The notes under the pieces: generated by a model
Told to the model about the DNA's origin: nothing
Seen by the model: the letters and a program-made list of their open reading frames with translations, nothing else
Databases searched by the model: none
Shown here: piece by piece, positions 42,308 through 52,824 of the stretch
How positions within the stretch are numbered: position 1 is the stretch's first letter
How the letters are laid out: each line of letters begins with the position of its first letter
Assembly: GCF_002858805.1 (NCBI RefSeq)
Contig: NZ_PJZI01000003.1
Location: 149,448-213,447, forward strand
Reading direction: 5' to 3'
Length of the DNA stretch: 64,000 nucleotides
Source: Chimaeribacter arupi
GTDB taxonomy: Bacteria; Pseudomonadota; Gammaproteobacteria; Enterobacterales; Enterobacteriaceae
Position numbers and translations under genes: made by a program

Positions 42308-44858
42308 GTCAACGCCGTTACCCCACGATTATATTGAGGCACTGCCCCTCTCCGACCAGGAGAAGGGCACGCTGACCGGCCGCCTGCCGGCCGGCAGCGA
42401 GGTGGCCTTTACCGATCTGCACCACCAGCTGGCGGGGGCAGAGGCTGCCGCCCCGGCGGACGACGCGCCGCTGGCCTCGGTCAAAACCCGGCTGCAACAC
42501 GCCTGGCCGGGCGTCTCTGCCCAACACGATCTGCTGGGTGAGGATGCAGAAGGGCGCACCACGCTGAAGGCGATGCCGCCTATCCGGCGTTCCAGCATGT
42601 TCCCGGAAGCCTGGCGTACCAACCCGCTGGCACGGTTCTGGGACTCCCTGCTGGGCCGCAGCGCCATGCCGAAAGAGCCGATTTCCCAGGAGATGGCGGA
42701 ATCGGAAAAGCGCTGGCGTGTGGTCGGTTCACTGCGCCGCTACATCCTGCTGTTCCTGATGCTGGTGCAGACCGGCATCGCCACCTGGTACATGAAAACC
42801 ATCCTGCCTTATCAGGGCTGGGCGCTGATCGACCCGATGGAGATCTTCAACCAGGACCTGATGCAATCGGTGCTGCAACTGCTGCCCTATGTGTTGCAGA
42901 CCGGCATCCTGGTGCTGTTCGCCATTCTCTTCTGTTGGGTCTCGGCCGGTTTCTGGACCGCGCTGATGGGCTTTTTGCAGTTGCTGATCGGCAAGGATAA
43001 ATACAGTATCTCTGCCTCCAGCACCGGCACCGAGCCGCTCGACCCGGCCCAGCGTACCGCGCTTATCATGCCTATCTGTAACGAGGACGTGGAACGCGTC
43101 TTCGCCGGGCTGCGCGCGACCTATGAGTCGGTCAAACGTACCGGTGACCTCGAGCACTTTGACATCTACGTGCTGAGCGACAGTTACGACCCGGACATCT
43201 GCGTGGCAGAACAGAAGGCGTGGCTGGAGCTGTGCAACGAGGTGGATGGCCACGGCAAGATCTTCTATCGCCGCCGCCGCCGCCGGGTGAAACGCAAAAG
43301 CGGCAACATCGATGACTGGTGCCGCCGCTGGGGCGGGGATTACAGCTACATGGTGATCCTGGATGCGGACAGCGTAATGAGCGGTGAGTGCCTTACCGGC
43401 CTGGTGCGCCTGATGAATGCCAACCCGCACGCCGGGATCATTCAGTCTTCGCCGAAAGCGTCCGGCATGGATACCCTCTATGCGCGCCTGCAACAGTTTG
43501 CCACCCGGGTGTACGGGCCGCTGTTTACCGCCGGTCTGCACTTCTGGCAGCTGGGCGAGTCGCACTACTGGGGCCACAACGCCATCATCCGCGTGAAGCC
43601 GTTTATTGAGCACTGTGCGCTGGCACCGTTGCCGGGCGAAGGCTCGTTTGCCGGTTCCATCCTTTCCCACGACTTCGTCGAGGCGGCATTGATGCGCCGG
43701 GCGGGCTGGGGCGTCTGGATCGCCTATGACCTGCCGGGAAGTTACGAGGAGCTGCCGCCGAACCTGCTGGATGAGCTGAAGCGTGACCGTCGCTGGTGCC
43801 ACGGTAACCTGATGAACTTCCGCCTGTTCCTGGTGAAAGGCATGCACCCGGTGCACCGTGCGGTGTTCCTGACCGGCGTGATGTCCTACCTGTCGGCACC
43901 GCTCTGGTTTATGTTCCTGGCGCTCTCCACGGCCTTGCAGGTGGTGCATACGCTGATGGAGCCGCAATACTTCCTCCAGCCGCGCCAGCTGTTCCCGGTG
44001 TGGCCGCAGTGGCGTCCTGAGCTGGCGATTGCGCTGTTCTCCACCACGCTGGTGCTGCTGTTCCTGCCGAAACTGCTCAGTGTGGTGCTGATCTGGGCGA
44101 AAGGGGCGAAGGAGTACGGCGGGGCCTTCCGGCTGTTTATTTCCATGCTGATGGAAATGCTGTTCTCGGTGCTGCTGGCACCGGTGCGGATGCTGTTCCA
44201 CACGGTGTTCGTGGTCAGCGCCTTCCTGGGCTGGGAAGTGGTCTGGAACTCGCCGCAGCGTGATGACGATGACACCCCGTGGGGTGAGTCCTTCCGCCGT
44301 CACGGTTCGCAGATGCTGCTGGGCCTGGTATGGGCGGGCGGCATGGCCTGGCTGGACCTGCGTTTCCTCTGGTGGCTGGCACCGATTGTCTTCTCCCTGA
44401 TCCTGTCGCCGATTGTGTCGGTGCTGTCGAGTCGGGCGACCCTGGGCCTGAAAAGCAAGCGTGCTAAGCTGTTCCTGATCCCGGAGGAGTACAACCCGCC
44501 GCGTGAACTGGTGGCGACCGACGAGTACCTGTCGCTGAACCGTACGCGGGCGCTGGAAAACGGCTTTATGCATGCCGTGGTCGATCCTTCCTTCAACGCA
44601 CTGGCCACGGCAATGGCGACCTCACGTCACCATACCCGCGCGGCCATTGAGCACTGGCGCAGTGAGCGCCTGAGCCAGGCGTTGCAGGTCGGCCCGGCCC
44701 GGCTGAACAAAGCAGAGCGTCTGCTGCTGCTGAGTGATCCGGTGCTGATGGCGCGGCTGCACAGTGAAGTCTGGAGCCACCCGGAGCACAGCCAGCAGTG
44801 GCGCGATTATTATCGCACCCTGCCGCGCAATGAGCTGGCGTTCCCCAACGCGAACTGA
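42300..44858 (+). CDS. opgH: OpgH glucans biosynthesis glucosyltransferase
   Basis: Inner-membrane GT2 processive glucosyltransferase making the beta-1,2-glucan backbone from UDP-glucose; in E. coli it also inhibits FtsZ when UDP-glucose is high. 852 aa with N-terminal cytoplasmic region, two helices near residues 140-220, GT2 domain with [11 protein letters not shown] (the D-x-D), catalytic aspartate region [15 protein letters not shown] and R-R-W motif ([11 protein letters not shown]), and several C-terminal helices. ATG 42300 lies inside opgG (ATGAATAA), so translation is coupled. Confidence 0.97.
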   Translation: MNKSTPLPHDYIEALPLSDQEKGTLTGRLPAGSEVAFTDLHHQLAGAEAAAPADDAPLASVKTRLQHAWPGVSAQHDLLGEDAEGRTTLKAMPPIRRSSMFPEAWRTNPLARFWDSLLGRSAMPKEPISQEMAESEKRWRVVGSLRRYILLFLMLVQTGIATWYMKTILPYQGWALIDPMEIFNQDLMQSVLQLLPYVLQTGILVLFAILFCWVSAGFWTALMGFLQLLIGKDKYSISASSTGTEPLDPAQRTALIMPICNEDVERVFAGLRATYESVKRTGDLEHFDIYVLSDSYDPDICVAEQKAWLELCNEVDGHGKIFYRRRRRRVKRKSGNIDDWCRRWGGDYSYMVILDADSVMSGECLTGLVRLMNANPHAGIIQSSPKASGMDTLYARLQQFATRVYGPLFTAGLHFWQLGESHYWGHNAIIRVKPFIEHCALAPLPGEGSFAGSILSHDFVEAALMRRAGWGVWIAYDLPGSYEELPPNLLDELKRDRRWCHGNLMNFRLFLVKGMHPVHRAVFLTGVMSYLSAPLWFMFLALSTALQVVHTLMEPQYFLQPRQLFPVWPQWRPELAIALFSTTLVLLFLPKLLSVVLIWAKGAKEYGGAFRLFISMLMEMLFSVLLAPVRMLFHTVFVVSAFLGWEVVWNSPQRDDDDTPWGESFRRHGSQMLLGLVWAGGMAWLDLRFLWWLAPIVFSLILSPIVSVLSSRATLGLKSKRAKLFLIPEEYNPPRELVATDEYLSLNRTRALENGFMHAVVDPSFNALATAMATSRHHTRAAIEHWRSERLSQALQVGPARLNKAERLLLLSDPVLMARLHSEVWSHPEHSQQWRDYYRTLPRNELAFPNAN

Positions 44859-44877
44859 TGGCCTGAAAGGTCTCATG

Positions 44878-44910
44878 AAAAGCGGAATGCGTGAGCATTC
44901 CGCTTTTTTT
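44878..44910 (+). terminator. Terminator of opgGH
   Basis: AAAAGCGGAATGC-GTGA-GCATTCCGCTTTTTTT, 20 bases after the opgH stop. Confidence 0.93.
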
Positions 44911-45019
44911 ATGGTCTGTTACCGGGCGATCGGCACCAAATGCCTAAAATACCCGGTTTAACCTGACTACTATGCACGCCGTCAATACTTACGCTGTTAA
45001 TAATTATAAGAGTAATACT

Positions 45020-45628
45020 ATGTCTTCTGATTTTTACACCATTCTCCGCGCACTCCGGCACTTTGTGCTGTGTGCTGTGGTTATCGCGCTTTTCTCATCG
45101 TTGTTGTTTGTGGATGTCATCTGGCTGCATAACTTTGTCAAAGAGATCTCCATGACCGAGATCGCCCAGGAAGGGCTGCTGGCCGGCACGGCGCTGGTTT
45201 TCTTCCTGCTGGCGCGGCGTTATCCGGCATGGCGTTATGGCTTTGTGCTGCTTGGGGGGTTCCTGACCACGATGCTGATCCGTGAACTGGATGCCGTGTT
45301 TGATCTTATCAAACATGGCTGCTGGGTCTATGTGGCCGTGGCCGTTACCCTGGCGTGCCTGATCGCGGCGGCTACCCACCTGCGCTCCACCCTGGCCGGG
45401 CTGGCCTGTTTTGTCCGTGCGCGCAGCTACGGCATGATGCTCTGCGGCCTGCTCTGTATCCTGCTGTTCTCCCGGCTGATTGGCATGCATGTGATTTGGT
45501 CGCATGTGTTGCTGGACGGTTATGACCGTACCGCCAAAAATGTGGTGGAGGAGGGGGTGGAGTTGTTTGGCTATACCCTGTGCTTCCTGGCCAGCCTGCA
45601 ATTTATGCGCGGGTTGCCGCGCGCCTGA
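45020..45628 (+). CDS. Inner-membrane protein of unknown function, 202 aa
   Basis: Integral membrane protein with about six helices (for example HFVLCAVVIALFSSLLFVDV, AGTALVFFLLA, YVAVAVTLACLIAAATH, YGMMLCGLLCILLFSRLIGM). Acidic residues sit beside helices in EIAQEGLLAG, RELDAVFDLI and VEEGVELFGY. ATG 45020 follows AAGAG at seven bases; ATG 44972 would add 16 polar residues without a ribosome site. I do not recognise the family. Between opgH and yceK, transcribed in the same direction but after a terminator. Confidence 0.75.
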   Translation: MSSDFYTILRALRHFVLCAVVIALFSSLLFVDVIWLHNFVKEISMTEIAQEGLLAGTALVFFLLARRYPAWRYGFVLLGGFLTTMLIRELDAVFDLIKHGCWVYVAVAVTLACLIAAATHLRSTLAGLACFVRARSYGMMLCGLLCILLFSRLIGMHVIWSHVLLDGYDRTAKNVVEEGVELFGYTLCFLASLQFMRGLPRA

Positions 45629-45743
45629 CTTTACATACTCTTAACTTTCCCGCCTGCGCCGGGCGTGCGGGTGACATGCTATGCTAAGGCATACAATCTC
45701 ATAGCCTGCGCACCCCGCGCAGCAGACGACGAAAGGTAAGGGT

Positions 45744-45989
45744 GTGGTGCAGAGCAAGGTGTTACGGATCATCATGATGGGGGTGCTGGCGGCCACGCTG
45801 AGCGGGTGCGGCAGCATCATCAGCCGGACAATGCCGGGGCAGGGGCACGGTAATCAGTACTACCCCGGCGTACAATGGGATCTGCGTGACAGTGCATGGC
45901 GCTACGTTACGGTGATTGATGTGCCGCTGTCGATGATCGTGGATACCTTTATGCTGCCGATCGACGCCCGCCACGGCCCCTACGAATAA
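45744..45989 (+). CDS. yceK: YceK outer-membrane lipoprotein
   Basis: Small lipoprotein with a lipobox LSGC (Cys22) followed by GSIISRTMPGQGHGNQYYPG, VQWDLRDSAWRYVTVIDVPL and LPIDARHGPYE, nearly identical to E. coli YceK, which affects detergent and dye sensitivity. The 81-aa frame starts at GTG 45744, a few residues longer than E. coli. Position beside opgGH is conserved. Confidence 0.94.
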   Translation: MVQSKVLRIIMMGVLAATLSGCGSIISRTMPGQGHGNQYYPGVQWDLRDSAWRYVTVIDVPLSMIVDTFMLPIDARHGPYE

Positions 45990-46001
45990 GCATGCCGGGG
46001 A

Positions 46002-46562
46002 TTACCCGGCTGCAAAGGCCACCATCTGATAGCCGCGGTTGTTGCAGGTAAACCCGGCGATATCCGTCATGCCCAGCCCATCCACATGCGCGGCCAGTGA
46101 GTGCGGGTTGCTGTTGTCGATAAACGCAATGCCGCTGTCATAGCGGTCACGGGTAAAGGTTTGCACCCCCTGGTAGAGTTGCTTTAACACCCCTTTCCCA
46201 CGCCAGCCGTGATCCACACACACCGGGCCATACAGGAACAGCCGCTGGGTGGACATCGGTTTATTGCGGAAATAGTGCCGGTTCTTCACCTGCAACAGGG
46301 TGTCCACCACCGGGGGGCGCGGGGTGAAGTGGGTGGGGGAGAGGCAGACGAAACCAATTACCCGCTCATCCTGCACGGCCACCAGCACGCCCAGTGCCTG
46401 GTTGATGCGCGTCAGTTGCGCGTTATCCAGGGCAGACACAATAAACCCCTGGCGGCGCTCTGCCGGGCTGAGGTTATCGCGCACGTTGGCGTGCTGTAAC
46501 GCCAGAATCTGCGGGTAATCCTCTGCCTGGGCGCGCCGCACCCGGACGGCTGCCTCACTCAC
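46002..46562 (-). CDS. GNAT-family acetyltransferase, 186 aa
   Basis: Acetyltransferase of unknown substrate: RRAQAEDYPQILALQHANVR at the N terminus, LYGPVCVDHGWRGKGVLKQL with the acetyl-CoA loop (W-R-G-K-G-V), and ALNP-type C-terminal strand DSGIAFIDNSNPHSLAAHVD. Its ATG overlaps the msyB stop (ATGA), so it is the second gene of an msyB operon; this pairing is not the E. coli arrangement as I recall it. Confidence 0.82.
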   Translation of the reverse strand: MSEAAVRVRRAQAEDYPQILALQHANVRDNLSPAERRQGFIVSALDNAQLTRINQALGVLVAVQDERVIGFVCLSPTHFTPRPPVVDTLLQVKNRHYFRNKPMSTQRLFLYGPVCVDHGWRGKGVLKQLYQGVQTFTRDRYDSGIAFIDNSNPHSLAAHVDGLGMTDIAGFTCNNRGYQMVAFAAG

Positions 46563-46939
46563 CGCTCATCCCACTCATCGGCCGCAGTTTTGCCCTCTTC
46601 GGTATCCAGCGGCGGGTCGAGCTGGAATTCGCCTTCATCCCACTCATGCAGGGTGTTCTCTTCCAGCCACTCCAGACGCAATTCAGTTTCATCGAAATCG
46701 TCTTCATAGATGGCTTGCGCCGCCGCGCCGCTGCGGAACGGCAGGCCCTCTATCGCATCGCCTTCATCCAGGAAAAATTCTGCCTGCCACATAATGTCGC
46801 CATCCTGCAGCACATATTTTTGCAGGTTAAACTGCTGCGGCGAAGGGATCTCATCATCCGCGTAGTCATCTGCGAGCGCTTCCAGGTACTCTTCGCGCGC
46901 AATTTCAATGGCTTCTTCCAGGGTTGCATACATGCTCAT
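46559..46939 (-). CDS. msyB: MsyB acidic protein
   Basis: Very acidic 126-aa cytoplasmic protein, known as a multicopy suppressor of secY and secA defects. MYATLEEAIEIAREEYLEAL, QKYVLQDGDIMWQAEFFLDE and the end ENTLHEWDEGEFQLDPPLDT then EEGKTAADEWDER match E. coli MsyB. AAGGAGG stands before ATG 46939, and a perfect 8-base hairpin lies just upstream of it (46956-46976). Confidence 0.96.
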   Translation of the reverse strand: MSMYATLEEAIEIAREEYLEALADDYADDEIPSPQQFNLQKYVLQDGDIMWQAEFFLDEGDAIEGLPFRSGAAAQAIYEDDFDETELRLEWLEENTLHEWDEGEFQLDPPLDTEEGKTAADEWDER

Positions 46940-46955
46940 TGTTGGCCTCCTTCAA

Positions 46956-46976
46956 TGACACGGTTGCGCCGTGTCA
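46956..46976 (-). promoter_or_regulatory. Hairpin in the msyB leader
   Basis: TGACACGG-CGCAA-CCGTGTCA on the minus strand, perfect eight-base arms, ending a few bases before the msyB Shine-Dalgarno AAGGAGG. Could be a leader RNA structure or an operator. Confidence 0.5.
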
Positions 46977-47188
46977 GCGCAGTAAACAGGGGTACCGGTT
47001 AAGTGTTGCCGGTGAGGCGGAGGATGCAAGTTTTTGGCGCAGGGAATACGAATAAAATTTTTTATGCTGCCTGCAACGGGGACATCACTGATCTTACGCT
47101 ATTTTATCAGGTGAAATTTAATCAATAACATAGGGCGCAGACGCACGGGCAGCACGAACCTTCCGGGGCGCTCGGGATGCGCTGCCGG

Positions 47189-48418
47189 TTATTTCAGCAA
47201 GGCCCGTTTCGGGGCGCGTTGCAGGCACCAGTAAGAGTAAACCGCATTGAACAACACTACACAGGCCGTTACGCCAAACACGGCGCGGAACCCATAACCG
47301 GCAGAGACCGCCGCACCCAGCAGCGGGCCGGTAACATTGCCGATATCGCGGAATGACTGGTTATAACTGAACACCCGCCCGGCCACCTGCTGGGTGCTGT
47401 TGTAGATAAGCAGCGTCTGCACTGCCGGCAGCAGGGCACCATCCGCCGCGCCGAGCAAAAACCGTAAAATGCCGAGCTGTACCGGGTTCTGCACAAATGC
47501 CATCGGGATCAAAATCACCACCGACAGCGCCATCATGGTAATCAGGATGCGTTCCGGGCCGATGCGATCCCCCAGTTTGCCCAGCCGGGGCGCGCTAATC
47601 AGGGCTGCCACGCCCGGTACGGAGGCGATCATGCCGCTGATAAAGGCCAGGTTCTGCGTATCGCCGGCCAGTTCACGCACGTACAGCGTCAGGATAGGCG
47701 CAATGGAGCCGGTCGCCACCTGGATGATCAGCGTGGTGACGAACAGGCAGAGCACCAGCTTCGGGTTTTTCAGCGAGGCAAGCACCTGGCGGCCTGTGAG
47801 CATCTCTTTCTTCGACACCGGCACAAACTGCTCTTTGATCAGGAACAGCGTGAAGACAAAGCAGACAAACAGCACCAGCGCGGTAATAAAGAACACCGGG
47901 CGCAGGCCATAGCGGTCAGCCAGCAACCCGCCAATCAGTGGCCCAATCAGCGCGCCGCTGACCGCGCCGGTAGAGAGGGTGCCGAGCGCCCAGCCGCTTC
48001 GGTTGCGCGGCACCTGGGTGGCGATCAGCGCATTGGCATTCGGCACAAAGCCGCCCAGCAGCCCCAGCACCGCCCGCAGTGCCAGCAATTGCCAGATGGT
48101 GTGCGCCAGCCCCATCAGCACCATCACCACGGCCATGCCCAGCGCTGAGCGCAGCAGCATCAGTTTGCGCCCTTTGCGGTCAGCCAGGCCGCCCCAGAAC
48201 GGCGAGGCCACGGCGGAAAACAGAAAGGTGATGCTGAACACCAGCCCCGACCACATATTTACCGCTTCGTGGCCGGTGACGCCGAGCGTTTCGATGTACA
48301 GCGGCAGGAAAGGCATAATCAGGCTGAAGGCCACGCCGGTCAGGAAGCAGCCGAGCCAGGCAACCGCCAGGTTGCGTTTCCAGTTAATGGGGAGAGCAGC
48401 GGGAAGCGTATTCTGCAC
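47189..48418 (-). CDS. mdtG: MdtG multidrug exporter
   Basis: MFS DHA1-family drug:H+ antiporter linked to fosfomycin and deoxycholate resistance. 409 aa from GTG 48418, with [40 protein letters not shown] (motif A), [20 protein letters not shown] and [20 protein letters not shown], as in E. coli MdtG (408 aa). The frame extends further upstream without similarity; a GTG start is inferred from the length. E. coli mdtG belongs to the marA/soxS regulon; I cannot judge a marbox here. Confidence 0.94.
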   Translation of the reverse strand: MQNTLPAALPINWKRNLAVAWLGCFLTGVAFSLIMPFLPLYIETLGVTGHEAVNMWSGLVFSITFLFSAVASPFWGGLADRKGRKLMLLRSALGMAVVMVLMGLAHTIWQLLALRAVLGLLGGFVPNANALIATQVPRNRSGWALGTLSTGAVSGALIGPLIGGLLADRYGLRPVFFITALVLFVCFVFTLFLIKEQFVPVSKKEMLTGRQVLASLKNPKLVLCLFVTTLIIQVATGSIAPILTLYVRELAGDTQNLAFISGMIASVPGVAALISAPRLGKLGDRIGPERILITMMALSVVILIPMAFVQNPVQLGILRFLLGAADGALLPAVQTLLIYNSTQQVAGRVFSYNQSFRDIGNVTGPLLGAAVSAGYGFRAVFGVTACVVLFNAVYSYWCLQRAPKRALLK

Positions 48419-48692
48419 AGCGGGGTAATATCCTGCGGTCAGGGGTAAACACCGCACTGCCGCCGGTGTCACCTGAGCAGAAGAGAAAACGCAGGCGCGC
48501 CTGGGAGGGCAGAGCATGAAAAGCAGACAGTTAGCGCGTTAAGTATGCGCCGCAACCGCTGTATTATCAACCAGCTGGGCAAAAGGAAAGGGGCAGCGAA
48601 AGAGAACAGGGCGTGAAACAAGGGGGGAGATGGCCGGCAGGGCACGGGCACCCACCGGCAGCAGACCGGACAAGCCGCAGTCCGGAAAAATA

Positions 48693-48977
48693 TTACACGC
48701 CTTTCAGGCAGGCCAGTTGGGCGTTGGTCAGGGTGACTTCAACGGCAGTGACCTCATAACGGGCAACCGCCTGGAACGGGTCTTCCCCCAGAATACGGTC
48801 CAGTTCATCACGCGACACGCCCTGCGCCAGGATGACGCCGCCGTTACGCGGATCTTTGCGGCCGGCAGCCAGGAACGTGCCCTGACGGAAATACTGGTCG
48901 AGCCAGGCCAGATGGCCTTCAAGGTGAGTGTCTACGGTGTCCAGAGGCTGGGTGTAGGTCAGGCTGATGATATACAT
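48693..48977 (-). CDS. YciI-like protein, 94 aa
   Basis: Ferredoxin-like alpha/beta-barrel protein of the YciI/YCII-related family. MYIISLTYTQPLDTVDTHLE, HLAWLDQYFRQGTFLAAGRK and ILAQGVSRDELDRILGEDPF are visible, with the conserved His (HLAWL) and Asp (GEDPF) typical of the family. Function unknown, possibly an enzyme of the dimeric barrel fold. Located between mdtG and lpxL, 67 bases after lpxL's stop is reached on the plus map. Confidence 0.83.
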   Translation of the reverse strand: MYIISLTYTQPLDTVDTHLEGHLAWLDQYFRQGTFLAAGRKDPRNGGVILAQGVSRDELDRILGEDPFQAVARYEVTAVEVTLTNAQLACLKGV

Positions 48978-49043
48978 CGCGATCTCCGCTTTAACAGGGA
49001 GGGCGGCGCCCTCCGGGGTGAAAGTAACGGGTGTGCCGCCGCC

Positions 49044-49964
49044 TTAATACAGCGAAGGCTGCCCTTCCGGGCGGGTTTTGAAACGGCGGTGCAGCCACAT
49101 ATATTGGTCAGGGGCCATCATGATCGCCTCTTCGACCACCTGGTTCATGCGCGTGGCCGCGGCCAGCTCACTGTCCAGCGGCATATCCTCGACATCAGGC
49201 AGGATCACCAGCTCATAGCCGCGGCCATCCGGCAGGCGGCGCGGCACAAACGGAATAATCGCCGGTTTGGCCATCCGCGCCAGCAGATAGGTGCCGGTGG
49301 TGGTGGCGGCGTCCGGCACCGCAAACAGCGGCGCAAACACGCTGGCACGCGGGCCGTAGTCATGATCCGGCGCATACCAGATGATGTCACCCTGCTTCAG
49401 GCAACGGATCATACCTTTCAGATCTTTGCGGTCCAGCATGGTTTTATTGGAGCGCGTGCGGCCCCAGGTCTGGATCCAGTCCATCAGTTTATTGTCATGC
49501 GGGCGATAAACGCCGATACCGGGGTTGTAGAGGCCAAAAATGCGCGCGCCCAGTTCCAGCGTCAGGAAATGGAGGCCGACCAGCAGCACGCCCTGTTTTT
49601 TGGCCTTCGCCATGGCAATGTTTTCTTCACCGCTCACGGCAAACCAGCGGTGTACCCGCCAATCCGGCCAGAACCAGGCCATGCCGGTTTCAAACAGCCC
49701 CATGCCGACGGATTCAAAGTTTTTGCGCACCAGGACATCCCGTTCGGCGGCCGGCATCTCCGGGAAACAGAGCGCCAGATTACGCTGCGCGATATGCACC
49801 CGGCGTTTAAGGAACCGCATTGAGAAGCGGCCCAGGCGGGTACCCAGCCAGTAAATCACCGGGTAGGGCAGCAGCACCAGCACATATAACAGGCCGATGC
49901 CCAGCCAGGTCAGCCAGTATCGCGGGTGCAAAAGAGAACGGTTAAAGGTAGGAAGGTGCGTCAT
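49044..49964 (-). CDS. lpxL: LpxL lipid A lauroyltransferase
   Basis: Inner-membrane acyltransferase (HtrB) adding the secondary laurate to Kdo2-lipid IVA. 306 aa: N-terminal membrane anchor [20 protein letters not shown], catalytic HX4E motif with His132 and Glu137 ([12 protein letters not shown]), [55 protein letters not shown] and terminal [15 protein letters not shown], all as in E. coli LpxL. Confidence 0.97.
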   Translation of the reverse strand: MTHLPTFNRSLLHPRYWLTWLGIGLLYVLVLLPYPVIYWLGTRLGRFSMRFLKRRVHIAQRNLALCFPEMPAAERDVLVRKNFESVGMGLFETGMAWFWPDWRVHRWFAVSGEENIAMAKAKKQGVLLVGLHFLTLELGARIFGLYNPGIGVYRPHDNKLMDWIQTWGRTRSNKTMLDRKDLKGMIRCLKQGDIIWYAPDHDYGPRASVFAPLFAVPDAATTTGTYLLARMAKPAIIPFVPRRLPDGRGYELVILPDVEDMPLDSELAAATRMNQVVEEAIMMAPDQYMWLHRRFKTRPEGQPSLY

Positions 49965-50277
49965 AATTTCTCTGCTTTATTTTGTTACGACGTAACAATC
50001 ATGCTCTGGACAATACGTCCCTGTCAGCGCGGCAGAAGCTCCATGCCTAAAGCTGCCGGTGGCGGGTCAGAAACGCAGTATGGCAGGGATGAACCCTATG
50101 TATTCAGCCGCTACATTGTTGGCTATTGTGCCATTATTAGCAGCATAGGTGAAAATTCACCGCATAAAAGGTTCATTTTGTTAGAGTCGTGTACAAAACC
50201 ACGTCAGATTGGGGTGATTTTCAGCATAATGTGGGTCAGCGCAAAGATGGCGGGCCGGGCGGCCCGCCTCGCAGGGG
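49965..50277. other. lpxL upstream region
   Basis: 313 bases with no gene. Near its right end a perfect GGCGGGCC-GGGC-GGCCCGCC stem-loop (50249-50268) lies just after the flavin oxidoreductase stop and is its probable terminator, with a weak T-run. The rest presumably holds the lpxL promoter. Confidence 0.55.
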
Positions 50278-51384
50278 TTACTTATCGTTGAACAACCCTT
50301 TCAGCGCATGGGGTTCCGAGCGCTTGTACTGATCGGGCGCGATGGCTTTCTCGCCCAGTTTAGCAGCCGCATGCCACGGCCAGCGTGGGTCATACAGCAT
50401 CCCGCGCGCCAGGGCCACCAGATCCGCCTGGCCGGTCGCCACAATGGCGTCCGCCTGTTCCGGTTCGGTGATGAGGCCGACCGCGATGACCGGCATCTTC
50501 ACGTTCTGACGGATTTGATCGGCAAACGGCACCTGATAGTTAGGGCTGATGCTGATTTTCTGCTCCCTGGCGTTCCCACCGCTGGAGACGTGGATGTAGC
50601 TGCAACCCAGCTCGTCCAGCGCTTTCGCCAGCGCCACCGACTGTTCGATATCCCAGCCGCCTTCTTCCACCCAGTCTGTGGCTGAAATACGCATGCCGAT
50701 CGGTTTTTCCGCCGGGAATGCCTCGCGCAGCGCCTGATACACCTCCAGCACCAGCCGCATCCGGTTCTGCAACGAGCCGCCGTACTGGTCGGTACGCTGG
50801 TTGGAGAGCGGGGAAAGGAACTGGTGCAACAGGTAGCCATGAGCGGCGTGCAGCTCCAGCAGGTCAAAGCCCAGCCGGTCAGCACGTTTGGCCGCCGCCA
50901 CATAGGCCTGTTTCAGTTCATCGATGCGCGCCTGCGTCATCGCTTCCGGCGTTTCATCCTGTTCCGGGTTATAGGGGATTGCCGACGGGGCGATGGTTTT
51001 CCAGCCGCCCGGCTGGCCGTCAGGAATAGAGCTGCCGCCTTCCCACGGGCGCTTACAGGAGGCTTTGCGCCCGGCATGGCCAAGCTGGATGCCGAGCGGG
51101 ATCGCGCTGTTTTCGCGGATCGCCTTAACGACGCCGGAAAGCGCCTGTTCAGTGTCGTCGTCCCACAGGCCGAGATCCTGTTGCGTGATGCGGCCCACCG
51201 CTTCCACCGCCGTGGCCTCAACAATCAGCAGACCGGCACCGGAAAGCGCTAGATGGCCGAGATGGATGGTGTGCCAGGACGTGGCTTTGCCGTCATCGGA
51301 GGAGTATTGGCACATCGGGGCGATGACGATACGGTTTGGCAGTGTCAAGGAACCCAGGTGAAAAGGGGTAAACAGCTGACTCAT
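50278..51384 (-). CDS. Old Yellow Enzyme family NAD(P)H:flavin oxidoreductase (YqjM/NamA-type)
   Basis: FMN-dependent ene-reductase, 368 aa, TIM barrel. LFTPFHLGSLTLPNRIVIAP then MCQYSSDDG (N terminus of class III enzymes), GIQLGHAGRKAS with the ligand-binding histidine, LELHAAHGYLLHQFLSPLSN with the paired His, QRTDQYGGSLQNRMRLVLEV and DLVALARGMLYDPRWPWHAA identify the class. Reduces activated C=C bonds such as enones. ATG 51384 with GAGG upstream. Monocistronic. Confidence 0.9.
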   Translation of the reverse strand: MSQLFTPFHLGSLTLPNRIVIAPMCQYSSDDGKATSWHTIHLGHLALSGAGLLIVEATAVEAVGRITQQDLGLWDDDTEQALSGVVKAIRENSAIPLGIQLGHAGRKASCKRPWEGGSSIPDGQPGGWKTIAPSAIPYNPEQDETPEAMTQARIDELKQAYVAAAKRADRLGFDLLELHAAHGYLLHQFLSPLSNQRTDQYGGSLQNRMRLVLEVYQALREAFPAEKPIGMRISATDWVEEGGWDIEQSVALAKALDELGCSYIHVSSGGNAREQKISISPNYQVPFADQIRQNVKMPVIAVGLITEPEQADAIVATGQADLVALARGMLYDPRWPWHAAAKLGEKAIAPDQYKRSEPHALKGLFNDK

Positions 51385-51676
51385 GAAGACCTCGCTTGTC
51401 AATGAAAGGGAAAGGGGTGCCGTATGGCCGGCGGCCCCCCACCGGAGATACGTGTTTTAATTGTCTCACTCTTAAGGCTTATCCCTTTTCTGCCTGACGT
51501 CAACCTGCGGGTCGGCAACAAATTGTTTCCAGTGGAGCCGGGGGCGGAAAAGCCACTATTCATTGGTTATGGTGATGTTTTGGAAAAAACTATCATGTAT
51601 CATACGCCCCCGTTTACGCCCGCTGCGGCGCAAACGCCGTTTTGTTGAGACTTGATTACCCCCAGGAACGTACACC

Positions 51677-52735
51677 ATGCCAGTGTTACACAACCAAATT
51701 TCCAACGAAGAACTGAAGGCACGTATGCTGGCCGAAACCGAGCCGCGTACCACTGTCTCTTTCTACAAATATTTTACCCTTGACGACCCGAAAGCCTTCC
51801 GTGACGCCCTGTATCTGGCGTTTAAGGCTGAGCAGGTCTTTGGCCGCGTCTATGTGGCAAAAGAGGGGATTAATGCCCAGATAAGCGTGCCGCAAAGCCG
51901 TTTTGAGGCATTCAAACAGGCGCTGTTTGCCAGCCACCCGGCGCTGGATCAGGTGCGCCTGAACATTGCGCTGGAAGATGACGGCAAGTCGTTCTGGGTG
52001 CTGCGCATGAAAGTGCGTGAGCGCATTGTGGCTGACGGCATCGAGGATGAAAGCTTCGACCCGTCCCAGGTGGGTGAGTACCTGAAAGCCGATCAGGTCA
52101 ACCAGATGATTGACGATCCTGATACGCTGTTTGTCGACATGCGCAACCATTATGAGTATGAAGTCGGGCACTTTGAAAACGCGCTTGAGGTGCCGTCAGA
52201 CACCTTCCGCGAGCAGTTGCCGATGGCAGTCGAAATGCTGCAGGATCAGAAAGACAAAAACATCGTGATGTACTGCACCGGCGGCATCCGTTGTGAAAAG
52301 GCCAGCGCCTACATGCTGCACCACGGCTTTAAAAACATCTATCACGTTGAGGGCGGCATCATTGAATACACCCGCCGGGCGCGTGAGCAAGGCCTGCCGC
52401 TGAAATTCATCGGCAAAAACTTTGTGTTTGATGAGCGGATGGGGGAGCGCATCTCCGACGATGTGATCGCCCAGTGCCACCAGTGTGGTGAGCCGTGTGA
52501 CAGCCACACCAACTGTAAAAACGATGGCTGCCACCTGCTGTTTATCCAGTGCCCGCGTTGTGCGGCGGCTTACGAAGGCTGTTGCAGCGCCCTGTGCCAG
52601 GAAGAGCTGAAACTGCCGCCGGAAGAGCAACGCGCCCGCCGCGCCGGCCGTGAAAACGGCAATAAAATCTTCAACAAGTCTAAAGGCCTGTTGCGCCCCC
52701 GCTTGCAGATCCCGGCACCAGACAACGAAGCCTGA
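51677..52735 (+). CDS. trhO: TrhO tRNA uridine-34 hydroxylase
   Basis: Oxygen-dependent enzyme (YceA) that makes 5-hydroxyuridine at position 34 of several tRNAs. 352 aa: N-terminal acylphosphatase-like domain ([20 protein letters not shown]), rhodanese domain with active-site Cys200 in [18 protein letters not shown], and a cysteine-rich C-terminal part ([33 protein letters not shown]). AGGAACG precedes ATG 51677. Strong terminator downstream. Confidence 0.96.
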   Translation: MPVLHNQISNEELKARMLAETEPRTTVSFYKYFTLDDPKAFRDALYLAFKAEQVFGRVYVAKEGINAQISVPQSRFEAFKQALFASHPALDQVRLNIALEDDGKSFWVLRMKVRERIVADGIEDESFDPSQVGEYLKADQVNQMIDDPDTLFVDMRNHYEYEVGHFENALEVPSDTFREQLPMAVEMLQDQKDKNIVMYCTGGIRCEKASAYMLHHGFKNIYHVEGGIIEYTRRAREQGLPLKFIGKNFVFDERMGERISDDVIAQCHQCGEPCDSHTNCKNDGCHLLFIQCPRCAAAYEGCCSALCQEELKLPPEEQRARRAGRENGNKIFNKSKGLLRPRLQIPAPDNEA

Positions 52736-52770
52736 TGCTGATAGGCGGCGCACGGTAAGAAACACGCAGT

Positions 52771-52800
52771 AAAAAAGGTCACCTGAGGTGACCTTTTTTT
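52771..52800. terminator. Bidirectional intrinsic terminator
   Basis: AAAAAAGGTCACC-TGA-GGTGACCTTTTTTT between convergent trhO and yceI. Confidence 0.93.
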
Positions 52801-52824
52801 ATACATCACACTGCCCGGCCGGCC

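Noticed and set aside
42729..44573. A 614-codon open frame on the strand opposite opgH
   Set aside because: Its residues (Gln/His/Arg-rich, no domain) are a shadow of the GC-biased codons of the clearly homologous opgH gene.
48469..48651. 60-codon minus-strand frame upstream of mdtG
   Set aside because: Looks hydrophobic but lacks a ribosome site and overlaps the probable mdtG promoter region.
49926..50291. 121-codon plus-strand frame across the lpxL 5' end
   Set aside because: Begins inside lpxL antisense, without initiation signals; the region is better read as lpxL promoter.
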